Of a stretch of DNA of 64,000 nt, positions 33,612 through 45,369 are shown piece after piece; the stretch's first letter is position 1; each line of letters starts with the position of its first letter. The DNA comes from Ligula intestinalis (lineage: Eukaryota > Platyhelminthes > Cestoda > Diphyllobothriidea > Diphyllobothriidae), in assembly GCA_036362985.1 (NCBI GenBank), contig JAYGXS010000004.1:28500362-28564361 (forward strand), read 5' to 3'. The translations under genes were made by a program, and so were the position numbers. The notes under the pieces are model-generated. The model worked only from the letters and a program-made list of their open reading frames with translations. It did not search any database and was not told where the DNA came from.

Positions 33612-33720
33612 ACAAAGACAAGGGAGACCGGAATAGCCGTTTCTGGTTTATTAGCCGTCAACAGCCAGTTATACCCAATCCCAGCAAGCGCCACCCCTGA
33701 GACTGCCAGCGAGGGCTCCA
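33612..33720 (-). repeat. S-HHR SINE relic
   Basis: Minus strand 33670-33626: AACTGG, core mutated to CTGTTGA, AAACCAGAAAC, and CCGGTC at the 3' side. The ribozyme is dead. Confidence 0.5.
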
Positions 33721-33999
33721 AAGCAGGCCGCAACGAGCATTTTCCGTAACAACAATTGTGGACACCCCATTATTCAAATATTCTTTCTCACACAGGTGGT
33801 AGCACATTACGTTTACCTCAAAAATTATACAGTGGAACCTCGTTTTATGAGTTAAATCCGCGCCGGCACCGAGCTCGTCATGTGAAACACTCATCTTGCA
33901 AAACGTATCCAATCGAATTGTATCAGTTCACTGATTGGCTGCAGACGACGGTGGCGGCGGCGGATCCACGGCCCGGGAGGAAGACTGAACGACAGACAC

Positions 34000-34215
34000 A
34001 CATCAACTGACAACTTGCCAATAGTAGAGAATATACGAGTTTCAGGAAGCAGTTCAGAAGAATAGGATGCGATCACTGGAACAAAAGTTTTATTTGCCTG
34101 ACGTTTCGGATTCCGTCGGGAATCCTTACCATCACCTATGAGTAAGGATTCCCGACAGAATCCGAAACGTTAGCAAATAAAACTCTTGTTCCAGTGATCG
34201 CATCTTCGTCTTCTG
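34000..34215. mobile_element. PLE-B tails head to head, 64-bp inverted repeat
   Basis: Left arm 34066-34129 (reverse tail) and right arm 34142-34204 (forward tail) are separated by 12 nt. Both arms have GGATTCC..GGAATCC-type stem II and GAAA, and the right arm has the altered ATGAGTA in place of CTGATGA. The left outer flank carries the reverse of the TTCTGAACTGCTTCCTG segment; the right flank does not. Confidence 0.7.
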
Positions 34216-34219
34216 ATAG

Positions 34220-36150
34220 TGGCTAGCTCGTTACCTACAGTGTTCGTAGATGGGACTGCTCATCACTCTAGACTCCACCGTACTCGAAAAGTTTTTTTTA
34301 AAGATTATTTTGAACCCGATATGTTGTTAAATCTGTATTGAGAGTTTTTAAACTAGGAGATATACTTGCCGAGCAAGGATAATCATACATTTCTATAATT
34401 TAGTCAGAAATTGTCATACACACACTATACACAAAATTTTGCGTTGGATATGCACCATGCTGTCTACTTTACAAACAGTACTAATACAAAGACAAATGCA
34501 ATTCCATCTGAATTGATATTTCAAGTCTTGAACATTTTCATAATTAAAAACTCTTTGAAGATCTAAACTACCCTTTCGTAAAGTACAAAATTAGCATAAG
34601 CTTCCATCAAACGGGTATAAACAAGAAAACCCCGTGTATGTTTTGTAAAAAATATATTTGAATTTTTAGGGACGATGAGAATTAAAGGGGAAAACATACT
34701 ACTTATGCAGCCCATTGTTACACAGTCGAGTTTTTGCACTCAGACGAAATGGAGTACATTCGACAGCCAGCATCCTTAAGCGGCAGAAATATTTAGGGTT
34801 CACGCTGGAGGATAATTAATATAGCGACGCTACTTCAGTAGTCTTTTCTAATCGAAAACACTTAAGAATTTTGGTAAGCATTTCGTGAGATAGGACATCT
34901 ACTGTAAGTGGCTTTTACTTCTTTCCATAGGTCCCCTCGACTGGATAAACATAATCCTAATTTATTAACAGGACGCACAGAAGTTTTTTTCCAAAACCTC
35001 TTTCTGTAGAACAATATGCCTTTTTGAAATCTGGTACCTGACAGAAGGGAGCGTTATGGCTCTAAAAAGTCCGATAATCCCCTTTTATCTTCAAATCCAA
35101 CCGGAGGTTTTTTATTCGTTTTAAGACTCGCACACTGTATGCCAGGCATTTTTCCCCAAAGTAGGGAGGCATCATGTCCCTGTGAGTAGTGTTTCTCGCT
35201 TTAAAAAAATATTCCAAAAGGTCTGAATCCTGTTTCATACTTTGTAAATGTTGGGAATGCCGCTATTCCCGTAAGTGGATCAACTCACAAAAAGGCTACA
35301 CGAACTAACTGGCTGCCTAACAGCCGACCATTTCTGTTCAATGCTGATTGGCCCATTGTCACGGACAATGTCACTCGCGTTCCCCCTCAGCCTTTGTGTG
35401 AGAACGACTTGCGCTAACGTGTCCTGTCTGAATACACCCTGGCTCGTGCTCGCCCGTCTTCTCCTTCTTCTCTCGTACCGGGCTTTGGGAACTGGGGTCG
35501 GCCAACTCACCGTTAGGGCTAATTACTAGTAACAGGCGCGGGCTGTAACAAGTGGCGACGCAGTGTCTCACTCTACGATGGAAAAGGCTGTGGACAGCCA
35601 AATACGCTAGCGATAAAAATTTTGATTTATGACCGAAACACTCAGCTCCACCAAGTAAAAGAGATATCCGTTGAAACAGGCTATGTGGCTGTAACCTTGC
35701 TAGTCAGTAGGCTCAGACTTCAATATCGAATATCCGCCAGAAAATGCAGACTACTGAAATGTCGATTCAAATCGGGATACAAACCAGGCCGGTGGCTTAA
35801 AATATTCCAATCTTTCTTATAAATGAGAAAAGCAGGCAAACCAAGAAATGCAATTTTAAGGAAATGCATTCTTTGCGAGAATGAGGAAGCTTTATTTTCG
35901 ACACTGGATCCCCAGGTCGTCATCATTGTGCAACGAACAATTATCATTTAAAAATCGCTAGTACAGTTATGTAATCGTCAAGGGCGGGCGCTAGTTTACA
36001 GCTGCAATTTGCGTCAGTCTATGGTGAACGAAATTAGTAGTCGCAATAGCGTAATGACTGATTAAAAACTGTAAGTTGCGTAGGTCTGGGTCATCCGATG
36101 TGGGCGCTAATTGCGGTAGTGATCGGCTATAGACTCTTCCGTCTTTCAAT
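34220..36150. other. no gene recognised
   Basis: Mostly AT-rich. A single pogo-like terminus (ACAGTGGAACCTCG) occurs just upstream, at about 33829. ORFs near 35.3-35.8 kb have no domain. Confidence 0.4.
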
Positions 36151-36159
36151 GAGGTGTTT

Positions 36160-36745
36160 GTACACTCCATCCAACTCGATACGTCGGTTGATGCATGAAT
36201 CATTGGAGTACATGGCCTCAACAAATTCTCGGCATTCCAATTTACCTGGCGCGGCTTTCGAATTTGAGCCACCCATTATTTGCTCTCCATTCACGTGGGA
36301 ATTTATTATCCTATACCATTGTTTCGAATCCTCGACTTTATTTGTCTGCATTTGTGATCATAAGGTCATATCTATAGTAAACTGCTACCTTTTTAAATGC
36401 ACGAAAACAAGTTATTTTATCTACAACATATCACCATCCCAATATTCGTCAAATGCGGCCAACCTGTCGCATATGCAATTCACCAACAACACCTACATCG
36501 ACAATTCTCGGTAGGATGACAAGACGAAGAAAAAAGCGTGTGAAGAAGCGGAAAAGGAGAAGTTGAAAGCCGATCTGTCTCCATGGTTGATGTGAATGTT
36601 GTGAAAAACTTGACTTGTGAGTATTGCATGACCTTTTACCTTTGTCCTTGTAAAATGACCCTTAATTTACGTCAACATCTGCTCTCCGTTAATGGAGCCA
36701 TTTTTGCTGAAAATTCAGGTTTGTAAAATCCTCAATATAGCATAC
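36160..36745 (+). repeat. R2 family repeat, internally deleted
   Basis: 36230-36530 matches 24290-24600, and 36555-36745 matches 25060-25235. The middle segment (HFKTVKQF region) is absent. The minus strand of the first part reads NSHVNGEQIMGGSNSKAAPG, an unassigned peptide. Confidence 0.5.
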
Positions 36746-36749
36746 TTCT

Positions 36750-38440
36750 TGTTCTTAAAAAAAAGGTACACGTCACTGTGCATGAGTGAACTATACACGA
36801 TAGTCCATGCTAGTCAGTGCTGCAACCACCGCGGAAAGCAGATCGTGATACGGTAGGCTTTTTTTGCGATGCACATCTATAACAACTACCACAGATGAAG
36901 GGGGGCAGTGTGGTAGCAGGCATAGGCGCAGCCTCACGGCACGCCAACCACATCAGCGCCCAATTTCACCTCCGATCTTTTTGATTTTGTCCTGAAACCG
37001 GGTCAAGATGAATGCGGGAAGAGGGTGCGGTGGAATTTGGGTGAAAATATAATTTACCTCCCAGGACAACTTATTTTTCACATAACTGTTTTCTTACTTC
37101 ATGACAGTAGGCAGGCCTTGTTTATCACGCAAATCTTAGTACGCCACCACCACCACCACCGCCGCCAGCAAGTAGGGTCGCTTTCTAGGACACATTCAAT
37201 CCCGACAAAAGAATGACCCTCCACGCAAATTTAATAAGGCCATTTCGGTAGAGGTAGCATTGGAAACGCTCCTTATATACGCTTAGCCCCAGGCTTTTAT
37301 CTTGCGTTTAGGGTTTGTGTTAGCCTAAGCGTAAGGATTAGAGTGAGGGTTGGGTCACAGGCAAGGGTCAGGGTTTTGTATGACGGAATATAAAGGCAGT
37401 TATTTATAGTAAATTACTGTTATATTCCGTACGAGACAACTGGGTCTCACCTATTTCACTAATAGGCAGGAGAAGGCAAAGCCAGTTCTGATAGCAAAGA
37501 CTTTATTCACGAGAACACAGAGACGATGGATTGCTTAGCTCGTCCACTATAGCCTATTAATAAGGCTCTAGTCCTCATAGAATGCTCCTGGCCTATAGCA
37601 TATGAGGGCGGTTCTAGCCTGCAGGCTGATTCGTGGTTTCATACACTGTGAGACATTTCAAGAACATCTGCACTGCATGTGTGCGCGAGCGTCACGCGTG
37701 CTCGGGGCGCGCGCGGCCGGCTAGCGACCATTACGCAACTGACGTGCGTTTTTCGCCGTAGAGTCTGAGTGCATCGCCGCTCGCGCCTCCGTAACAACTA
37801 CACAATCGCTATTAGCCTTTTTCTTCCTCCCAACAAAACGATTACCGTTATAGTAGTACTATAGCTTTTAGTGTACTGTGGGTTTAAAGAGATTGGAAAA
37901 CACCTACTTTTCGTAGCTTCACTTTAACCTTTAAAGTTCGAGATAGGTTCGACATGCAATTGTATCCGCTTTGCATGACCCATTCGATAAAGAGTCGACA
38001 TACAGTGGACATAGATTCGACATGGAGCCGATATACGATTGAATTTAATCTAGCACTTCTTGCTTCCTATTGGTTACGTTTCTCCGTTTAAAAATCACGC
38101 GCAAATATTTATTTGTTTTTTAAAAAAACTATTTTTTTACTTAATCTTGTATACGCTCTCCTTTTTTAAATTATTTTTATTTTGTCCCCTGGTATGCCAC
38201 ACCTGTATAATCCTCAAAACCACCTTTCCTTTATTGCAGAAGAGTGCAGTTTTCGCGTTCTGTTCTGGGAGGTAAATTAAACTTCTACCGAAATTCTTGG
38301 GTGTACTACCATTATTTACTTATTTATGCACAAGTCAATGTCTCCGCGCCCATCCTGCTGTGGAGCACAGTGTGGAAATAGTCGAAATAGAGGATTGAAC
38401 TGTCATAATTACAATTTCTATCAGCCAGATGCCTTACCCC
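36750..38440. other. no gene recognised
   Basis: A CCA/CAC run lies at about 37141-37162. Part of 37265-37300 (CTCCTTATATACGCTTAGCC) resembles the M1 MITE terminus. Otherwise featureless. Confidence 0.4.
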
Positions 38441-38444
38441 TCAC

Positions 38445-38512
38445 CCTATGGTGGAAAGGCTCGAACCCAGGTTCCCCTTGATAAGCGTGTAGTTAAGCAC
38501 TTGAGCCACGTA
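38445..38512 (-). repeat. tRNA-like SINE head
   Basis: Minus strand: A-box-like CGTGGCTCAAGTGCTTAACT and B-box GGGTTCGAGCC. The acceptor does not pair, so this is a pol III SINE remnant and not a tRNA gene. Confidence 0.45.
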
Positions 38513-38636
38513 TTCAAGTCCTGCCAGCTGTGAGCGAGGAGAGGAAAGTCTCCCGAGAGCGTTGTCTTACCGCTTTGACCAACAATAGTACGAGATTGCT
38601 AATGCAAGCGAACGTGCTAGTTCCAGGCGTGCGACC

Positions 38637-39325
38637 CTGTACGTCAAAGACGTCTCGGAGGCTGTCGGCCGCCTTCTCGCACTACTTGGAATTGGAGTCG
38701 CACACAGGCCGGAAGCAACCATAAGGCGTCAGATCATGAAACCGAAAGACCCACTGCCACTACAAGAAACATCTAGAGTCGTCTGCAGGGTCTGGCGCAG
38801 TTGCGGGCAAAGCAAGTATGTTGGAGAAACTGGCAGACTTCTCAAGACACGAATTGTCGAACACGCGGCAGCAGTGTGGCGAAATGATGCCAATTCTCAG
38901 GTTACGGCTCATTCGACGAGACCCGGCTACACATTAAAATTTGATGAGGTCGTGATTCTCGCAAGAGGTGACAATCGAGTGAGCCGAGAATTACTTGATT
39001 CATAGCTCACGGGCCCCCAATCCATCAACAAGTGCGACGATTTACCCAATCCATATTCAGTGCTGAGATTAAATTTGGCCAAAGCAAGTAATCGCTCGGG
39101 GAACAGACAGTCCACCAAATCATCATTTGCCAACACCGCAGGGCAAGGTGGTCATTGCTGACGCAACGAATCAGCGCACACTCAAGACATTTGTAGATTT
39201 TCCTGGTGCGTTTAAATTTTACGGCAAAACCCTGTGCACACACAAACTGTTTCCGCTACTGTTCTGTGAGTATGTGTCTGATGATGAATCAACGAAGGGA
39301 TTTCGAAAGGTCTCAGCGATCGAGT
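38637..39325 (+). mobile_element. PLE-B copy 3, GIY-YIG domain and tail
   Basis: A continuous frame runs 38637-39005: LYVKDVSEAVGRLLALLGIG, MKPKDPLPLQETSRVV, RSCGQSKYVGETGRLLKTRI, EHAAAV, DEVVILARGDNRVSRELLDS, then TAG where the sister copies have Trp. The nuclease Tyr, Gly, Arg, His and Glu positions are present. The tail 39127-39320 matches copy 1. At 39274-39314 CTGATGA, GAATC/GGGATTTC and GAAA are exact, but the sequence after GAAA is deleted (GGTC directly into TCAGCGATCGAG). RT absent. Confidence 0.75.
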
Positions 39326-39349
39326 CGTTTTTTACCTTCCAATAGTACG

Positions 39350-40130
39350 AGACGTGTGTAGTTTTTTTAACTTGGACCCGCGATCTGGAACCCTTAAAAG
39401 GCCTTCACATAAATGGGGGCAAGTAATGATACGGAAGGGATACCAACTGACTGGTGATGACAAACAAGTTCAGAATGGAAATTACTTTTTATTATCCCGC
39501 AGGCCGCTGGCTATGCAACTGCGTGCAACTGTGCTGCCTATAGAGATTAATAGGCATAAATGAGCAAGTCATTCGATTAATGAACTCGAATAATTGAAAC
39601 GCCATTCCAACTTCGGTGTATACGTTCTCACTTATGCGGTCCTGTTATCCCACGTCCGTCCATTTGACAGTAACATGGCTATTTGTCTCATGGTAACGCT
39701 AGGCTCGCTGCCCTACAGTTTATATGATTGGTATTAAACATAAAACCATACAGATGACATTTGTTATATTCGTCAACCCTCTTCTGTTTATTTCATAAAT
39801 AATTATCCCCCTTTTTGTTTTCCTTAACCCCCTAATTGTTTGTTTGAATTCCCCATCTTTTTCCCGCATAAACTGACTTTACCTTGCCGCTTGTAATCTT
39901 GGAGACATTGGTTGTATTTTTTTAGCCCTCTATCGCCATAGAACCGTGCCACTTTTCTAACCAAATCCTGGGTTTTGATTTCAACTGCAAAAGGCATGAA
40001 GTAAGCCGATCCAAATCTAAAGAGTACCCAAAGTGATACCATAACTTGGCACTCCCCAGATATAACAATCACCGAGAGGAAGGCCAGATAGTCGAGGTAA
40101 CAGGCAGAAAACTAAGTCTTAGCAGGAAAC
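39350..40130. other. no gene recognised
   Basis: Non-coding, no repeat recognised. Confidence 0.4.
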
Positions 40131-40139
40131 TATCGAATG

Positions 40140-40690
40140 AATTAAGCTTAACCGTCAAACAACTTTGTGAGTGTCCGCTCACCGACTGCCTTGGGGAAAT
40201 GCCACATCATTCCATAATCAGCAAACATTCATCGCCGCTCATCGTAACAAACGAGTTGAACGGCTCCGATTGCGGCCTCGGACCAACAACTCCCGCGGGT
40301 CACTCGCTGGAACTTGGCTCAACTACGCAGTGGCTACTCAATGCTCCTCCACCAGTGCCAACACCGGCTCAACCCGTCCACATCCGACAGCTGTCCCGAT
40401 TGCAGCGCCTCTCCGCATGACTGTCAGCATCTTTTCGCCTGCAGTTCCCGGCCAGGCACCCAATTCACCCCAGTGGATCTTTGGCTGAAGCCGGTTGAGG
40501 TCTCAGCTTTTCCCGGTCTTTCAACTACAACCAGTTTGGACTCCGGCGGGGACGCTTGGTTCAAAAAGGACTACGACACACATAAACGGGTTAAGATTGA
40601 ACAGAACACTGCACTTGGTCGAACACTGCCCTAACCTGAGGTCAAAAACACTACCAGGTCCACGTAGACTTAGCATGTCTGGGGACGTAT
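40140..40690 (+). mobile_element. LINE fragment, C-terminal CCHC-like domain
   Basis: The plus-strand frame has DSCPDCSASPHDCQHLFACS, then TQFTPVDLWLKPVEVSAF. C-x2-C-x7-C/H spacing before a DLW..P motif is the usual C-terminus of Jockey/CR1-type elements. It aligns with 44690-45060. 5' truncated, with several frames needed upstream. Confidence 0.6.
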
Positions 40691-41121
40691 GAGCCAAAAA
40701 ACCACCAAGCTGAATTTGTCTGAGTGGATAAAATCATAAGTAGCACTCAAGTTTGTCAGATAATACGCAACCTCAGCCCACAAATCTCCGCACGACGACA
40801 ACAAATTGAGGCCAGCTGTCAACCCCTGCGGCGGGAAACAAGAGTTTCAGCTACCGATACAGAACCCACGCCCACATCGCCATCAACCACAACTTCCCGC
40901 CTGGGCCAGTAGCACCTGTTCGGTCTATTGCTAGGCTCTCGGCCGATTTATAGATCAAACAGGCATATAAATCGACAAAAGGAGTGGTTTGAACTGCTTT
41001 TGACGTGCGGTACAAGAAAGCAACAAGTTGGTCCAGTTAAGGCATAGGTTTTTCCGCAACCTAACGAATTAGACGTAAATTAAGTTCTAAATAAACGCTT
41101 TTTTCTTCTTTACTCGTTTGA

Positions 41122-41412
41122 TTGAGTGTTCAAACCAAGTTTGTCGAATGTGAGATTACAGAATCCCTACACACACACGACAGTTCCCCCGTCGATTTAA
41201 ACGATGGGCACCACGCGCTCCAACAAGCCGCAGCAAACACGGAAGCAAGCCGCAGCATACACAGAGGCAAGCTGGGCAAGCAACACGAAAGCGGCGACAG
41301 CAAGCAGGAGCAACGCAGAGAACTCGTGCGAGAGAAAAAAAACAGGAGTTTAGGCAGACTCGCACAGAATCTACCCACTCGCTCGCCACTCCCACCTCCG
41401 TTTCCGGTGTAA
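41122..41412 (+). other. open frame of unknown status upstream of R1
   Basis: A 96-codon frame rich in Gln, Ser and Arg (ALQQAAANTEASRS, KQEQRRELVREKKN) runs into the R1 copy. No splice sites or domain. Possibly chance in GC-rich DNA. Confidence 0.2.
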
Positions 41413-41800
41413 AGACAAAGTCAATAAGACCGGGGATGAGGGAGGGTGTAGATGGCTGGCGCGATAAATACTCAGCACGCTCACACTTGCATCAGCCATC
41501 TCGCTAGGTATGCTCCCGAGCTGCGCGGGAGCGCCATAAAGGCCACATTAAGAGGGAGCCATTGCAGCCTGACTCTCAGTCCTCCCTCTCCTCTCGTACG
41601 CACACACAGATACACGCGAACAGAAGGAGCAGCTACGTGGGGGCCCGAGTTTTCCCGTCAGTTGGCAGACCCTCCAAGCCACGCCTTTTAACGCACCGTG
41701 ATAGATTCAGACGCATTCAGATTTATTATAGTGAGGGAAGAAACGCGCCGAGGTCGATCTCACTCTCTCCCCCGCCGCATAATGACCGCCTAGCTTTTCG
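41380..41800 (+). repeat. R1 family repeat
   Basis: ATGGCTGGCGCGATAAATAC, CCATAAAGGCCACATTAAGA, GAGCCATTGCAGCCTGACTC, GCCACGCCTTTTAACGCACC and the GAGGGAAGAAACGCGCCGAG region align with R1 at 53.4-53.8 kb. The conserved ORF is degraded here. Confidence 0.6.
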
Positions 41801-42790
41801 GGCACCCGCAGTGGGGCCTGAAACCCAGTGGGAGCGCGAGCGCAGTCACCAACAGGGAATCAGAAGTGAGAGAAAGTGCCAGCGCCTTCCAGGCCGCAGG
41901 GACCGTGGTTGGCTGAAGACTGGCATTGCATGTGTATACAGACCATTAGATCTCCGAAGGGTGAGAGCAGCCCTGCATGAAGTCTGGGCCAACACCCTCC
42001 TGAGAGGGGTAACCAGTCAGTCAACGACTGAAAGGCACTACCCATGCTCCGTCGTCGGTTTGCGTCCTCACTTTCTAAACAGAACTGGGCAGATGAGTTA
42101 TTTTTCGTGGTGGCTGGCAGACGAGCGCAATAGAGTCGCGGGGTGTGTGTGAGAGAGAGAAAGCCAGGCGTCCTCCAAATGCACGCAATTAACCGAGGGG
42201 CGAAAGGATGTACTCAACACACACAGCCGAACAGTGTTAGCTCCCACCCCTCGCTCTCCCATTGGCTCACCCGGTCTGTTCCACTGCAAATCAACTTCCG
42301 GAATGGGCCCGACCAATGCTTCGCACACCTACTTTGCTGCTGGCAGGAGTTGGCCGTCTGCGGAGGGGGGGGGGGGGGGTGGGGGAGGAAAGATGAGTGC
42401 GACTTAAACGCGTCAGAGACGGACAGACGTACGCGAGCACGCGCGGAGTTTGCCTAATTAGAAAGCGCAGGAAGCGGTACGGACAAACGCCATAGAGTGT
42501 ACAACAAAACCGCGCCGACCCGTCCGCCCGCCCCCCGACCTTACACACTCAGCAGCTTGCGTCTTCATTCAGCAGCAGCAGCTCCCCGTTTGTGCACCCC
42601 GTCTGCGGGATGAAAGAGGGCCGGTAGAGAGTGCGACGCAGGGCCTGAGACATCCACGTGGGCGGCAGTGCGACTGAACAGAGCCATCGATCAATAGCCC
42701 TCGCGTCTTCAAGTCTCCGGATAAGGCTCTCGCCCTCTATCGCCGACGACTGACCGGCCAGCCTGAACTTAGATACAGGATGGCCTAAAA
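41800..42790. other. GC-rich DNA, no gene recognised
   Basis: ORFs on both strands show only composition effects. A poly-G of about 16 nt lies at 42364-42380. Confidence 0.4.
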
Positions 42791-42793
42791 TTC

Positions 42794-43732
42794 GTGTAAC
42801 ATGCCGACATATGCAAAGATTGATACCCTCTCGTTAATCGGCATTGAGTAAGGTTGAAATACTGATTATCGCGTAGTCTATTCTGAAGTCATTTCAGTCA
42901 CGAGAGGATGCCCGCTTTTTAACGAGCTTCCTGCTGACCACTATCAAAACGTTTGTACTGTAAAAAGTAAATATTTAAGTAGTATGCATTTTCCTGAAGG
43001 ATTTAACTGCCTTTATAAAATAAAATATATTTTATGCATAAAAGAGACGGATGAAATTATTTCTTGCACTCGTTTTGTGGCAACTTACGCCTTTTTTAAA
43101 TGGTATGCTTAAAGAAAGGGTATCTTTCGGTTTTAGAAGAATTTCTTATGATGAAATTTTTAAGATGTGAGGTGTTCATTCATAATATATCGTATCCCTC
43201 CATTTATCAATGCTGTTTATAATACATACAGCAGGATACAGATCTATTGCAACATTTTATGGGAACTGTGTGATTCTTTCTCAAACCGTAGGCGAAAACG
43301 TACTTCTCCTTAAACATTATATGCATAGCGCGAAGTTTGTAAACCTTGAATTCATGTGGAGCAGTCAGTAGCTTCCAAAATTATTCGGCAATTTAGAACA
43401 TTTTTTTGAAGCCGAAAGATGAATTTAAAGGATGCGTAATTTTCTACTAAAAGAGTCCAAGGGAGAATTTTTTTCGTTTGTGTCTTTTAAAAAATATCTT
43501 TGAATTTATAAAGGCATTCAAAATCAGTGATTAAACGCATGCTATTCAAGTATCCACTTATTAGAGTACATGCGATTTGATAGCGACCAGAAAGAAGTTC
43601 GTTAAAAAGCCGGCGTCCCATCGTGACTGAAATGACCTCAGAATGGACTTCATGATAATCAGTAATTCAAGCTTTCTCAATGTCGATTAGCGAAAAAGTA
43701 TCGATCTTACGCATATGTCGGCAGATTACACT
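42794..43732. mobile_element. fold-back element, 939 bp with about 350-bp inverted arms
   Basis: The left arm (42794 to about 43150) and the right arm (about 43380-43732) are diverged inverted copies. Shared blocks in order include TGCCGACATATGC, TTGATAC/TCGATAC, CATTGAG, TACTGATTATC, GTCATTTCAGTCACGA, CTTTTTAACGA, TGCCTTTATAAA and TCTTTCGG. The loop is about 230 bp with no ORF. Ends are GTGTAA and TTACAC; no target duplication is evident. Superfamily unknown. Confidence 0.7.
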
Positions 43733-43967
43733 AGGGGCGGTGGATGAGGCTCACAGTGGCCAGGGGGTAGCAACAGTAGTCGCGATTTGTTACGACTGGT
43801 TTGGTTGGTAAAGACAAACAGAAACGCTGTCTCGTAAGGAAGGAAGGCCCCACGAAGAATCTTTAAGGTGGCCTTCAATATGCCCTCCAGGAAAAATCCC
43901 ACCAAAGGTTGTTAAAAGGCCCTCGTGCAACAGAATGCGGTGGGAAGGTGATAGGGCCAAACGTAGA

Positions 43968-44517
43968 TTATGCAGGCCCACTCATATACCCCTAGTCCCA
44001 GCATTGTTTCCTGCAAAAACGGTGGTTATAGAGTTTTTAGGGCGGAGAAATAGCATAGGCAGAGAAGGAAATTTTTCGAAGTAAGTGTTTAGTGAAAAAA
44101 TGTAGTCGAAGTTGCTTTTCGTGGCCGCTGGGAGTAAGCTATTCCGCATGTAAATTGAAGGTGAGCGCGGCGCTTCGGGCCGCTGAATATAGTAATCTAA
44201 CTCCAGAACGGTAAGTTGAACCTCGGGTAAGTTGAATTAGACGACCTTCTAACCACCATTTCAATTTTCGGGAAATTCAAGAAACCTGCAATTTGATTAT
44301 TGGGTCTTTCCGCAATAAGTTAAACGCTAATACAGATTAGGAATATCTACAGACATAAATCAACAACACTTATAAATACAGTAAAATAAAAATGTCTTCA
44401 GCATTTATTAAAGTATATTCCACTGCACATCCTAATTCCCAACCCAAAAAACCCTATAACCACCATTTTGGTAGGAAACATGCAGTTTTTTGAGATAAAT
44501 GAGTGGGCCTACATAAG
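43968..44517. mobile_element. M1 MITE, complete copy
   Basis: The inverted termini read TTATGCAGGCCCACTCAT and TTATGTAGGCCCACTCAT, followed by CGGTGGTTATAG / TGGTGGTTATAGG. The interior includes AATCTAACTCCAGAACGGTA, shared in reverse with the copy at 58.6 kb. No ORF. Confidence 0.65.
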
Positions 44518-44559
44518 CTACTGTTGCCGTGGTAGGTGTTGGAGAAGTGGCCATGAGTG

Positions 44560-45065
44560 ACCACCACCGTTACCACTCGAACAGTCTATTAGAGCTGTCA
44601 GATCGTGTCTCTCGGATCTACCTGTTGATGGCTCTGCCATTATGACAGGCTTCCGGCGTCTTCAACAGAGAGCCATTGTCGAAGCAAAACGAAGCTAGTA
44701 TCCAAAGGTCCTTTACGGCAGCTATCCACCTCCAATTTCGGCCTCGGAGAAAACAATTCCCGAGGGTCACTCGCAGTTACTTGGCTCAATCACGCAGTGA
44801 CTACTCAATACTCCCCCCACCAGTACCGAAACCGGGTCAACCCGCCCACATCCGACAGCTGTCCCAATTGCGGCGTTTCTGTGCATGACTGTCGGCATCT
44901 TTTCGCCTGCAGTTCCTGACCAGGTACTCAAATCACCCCCACGGACCTTTGGCTGAAGCCGGTAGAGGTCTCGGCTTTTCTCCGTCTAGCTGAAGAAGCG
45001 GTCGAAGAACAAACTGCCCACTTACGCGAGAGGTGCCTAGTTCGTGCTAGTAATCCGTATAATGC
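44560..45065 (+). mobile_element. LINE fragment, C-terminal CCHC-like domain
   Basis: The plus frame has SDSCPNCGVSVHDCRHLFAC, a stop, then TPTDLWLKPVEVSAFLRLAE and EEQTAHLRERC. Same family as 40.1-40.7 kb and slightly better preserved. Upstream coding is broken. Confidence 0.65.
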
Positions 45066-45369
45066 GTATGTTGATGGGGCAGTTGTTTACGAAAGGAGTT
45101 CATGCAGGCAAATACAACCAGGTAGGCTCACACGATGACTAAATGTACAGTGCCCGTGTGGGCAGGATGGGTTTGGAGCCGCAGAGTCGGTTGGGGTGAT
45201 AAAGCTGCTAGTGGTAGTCGCAACTTCTCCAGTGAGAGTTAAGTTGAGTTCTCGTTTTTGTTTTCGTTATCTTGTTCTCTCTCTCTCTTTCTCTCTCGCT
45301 TTTTCGCCCTTCTTCCTTTCCTCTTTATTTGCACAACTTGTTTTACAATGCTCACCTCTGACTTGTTTT

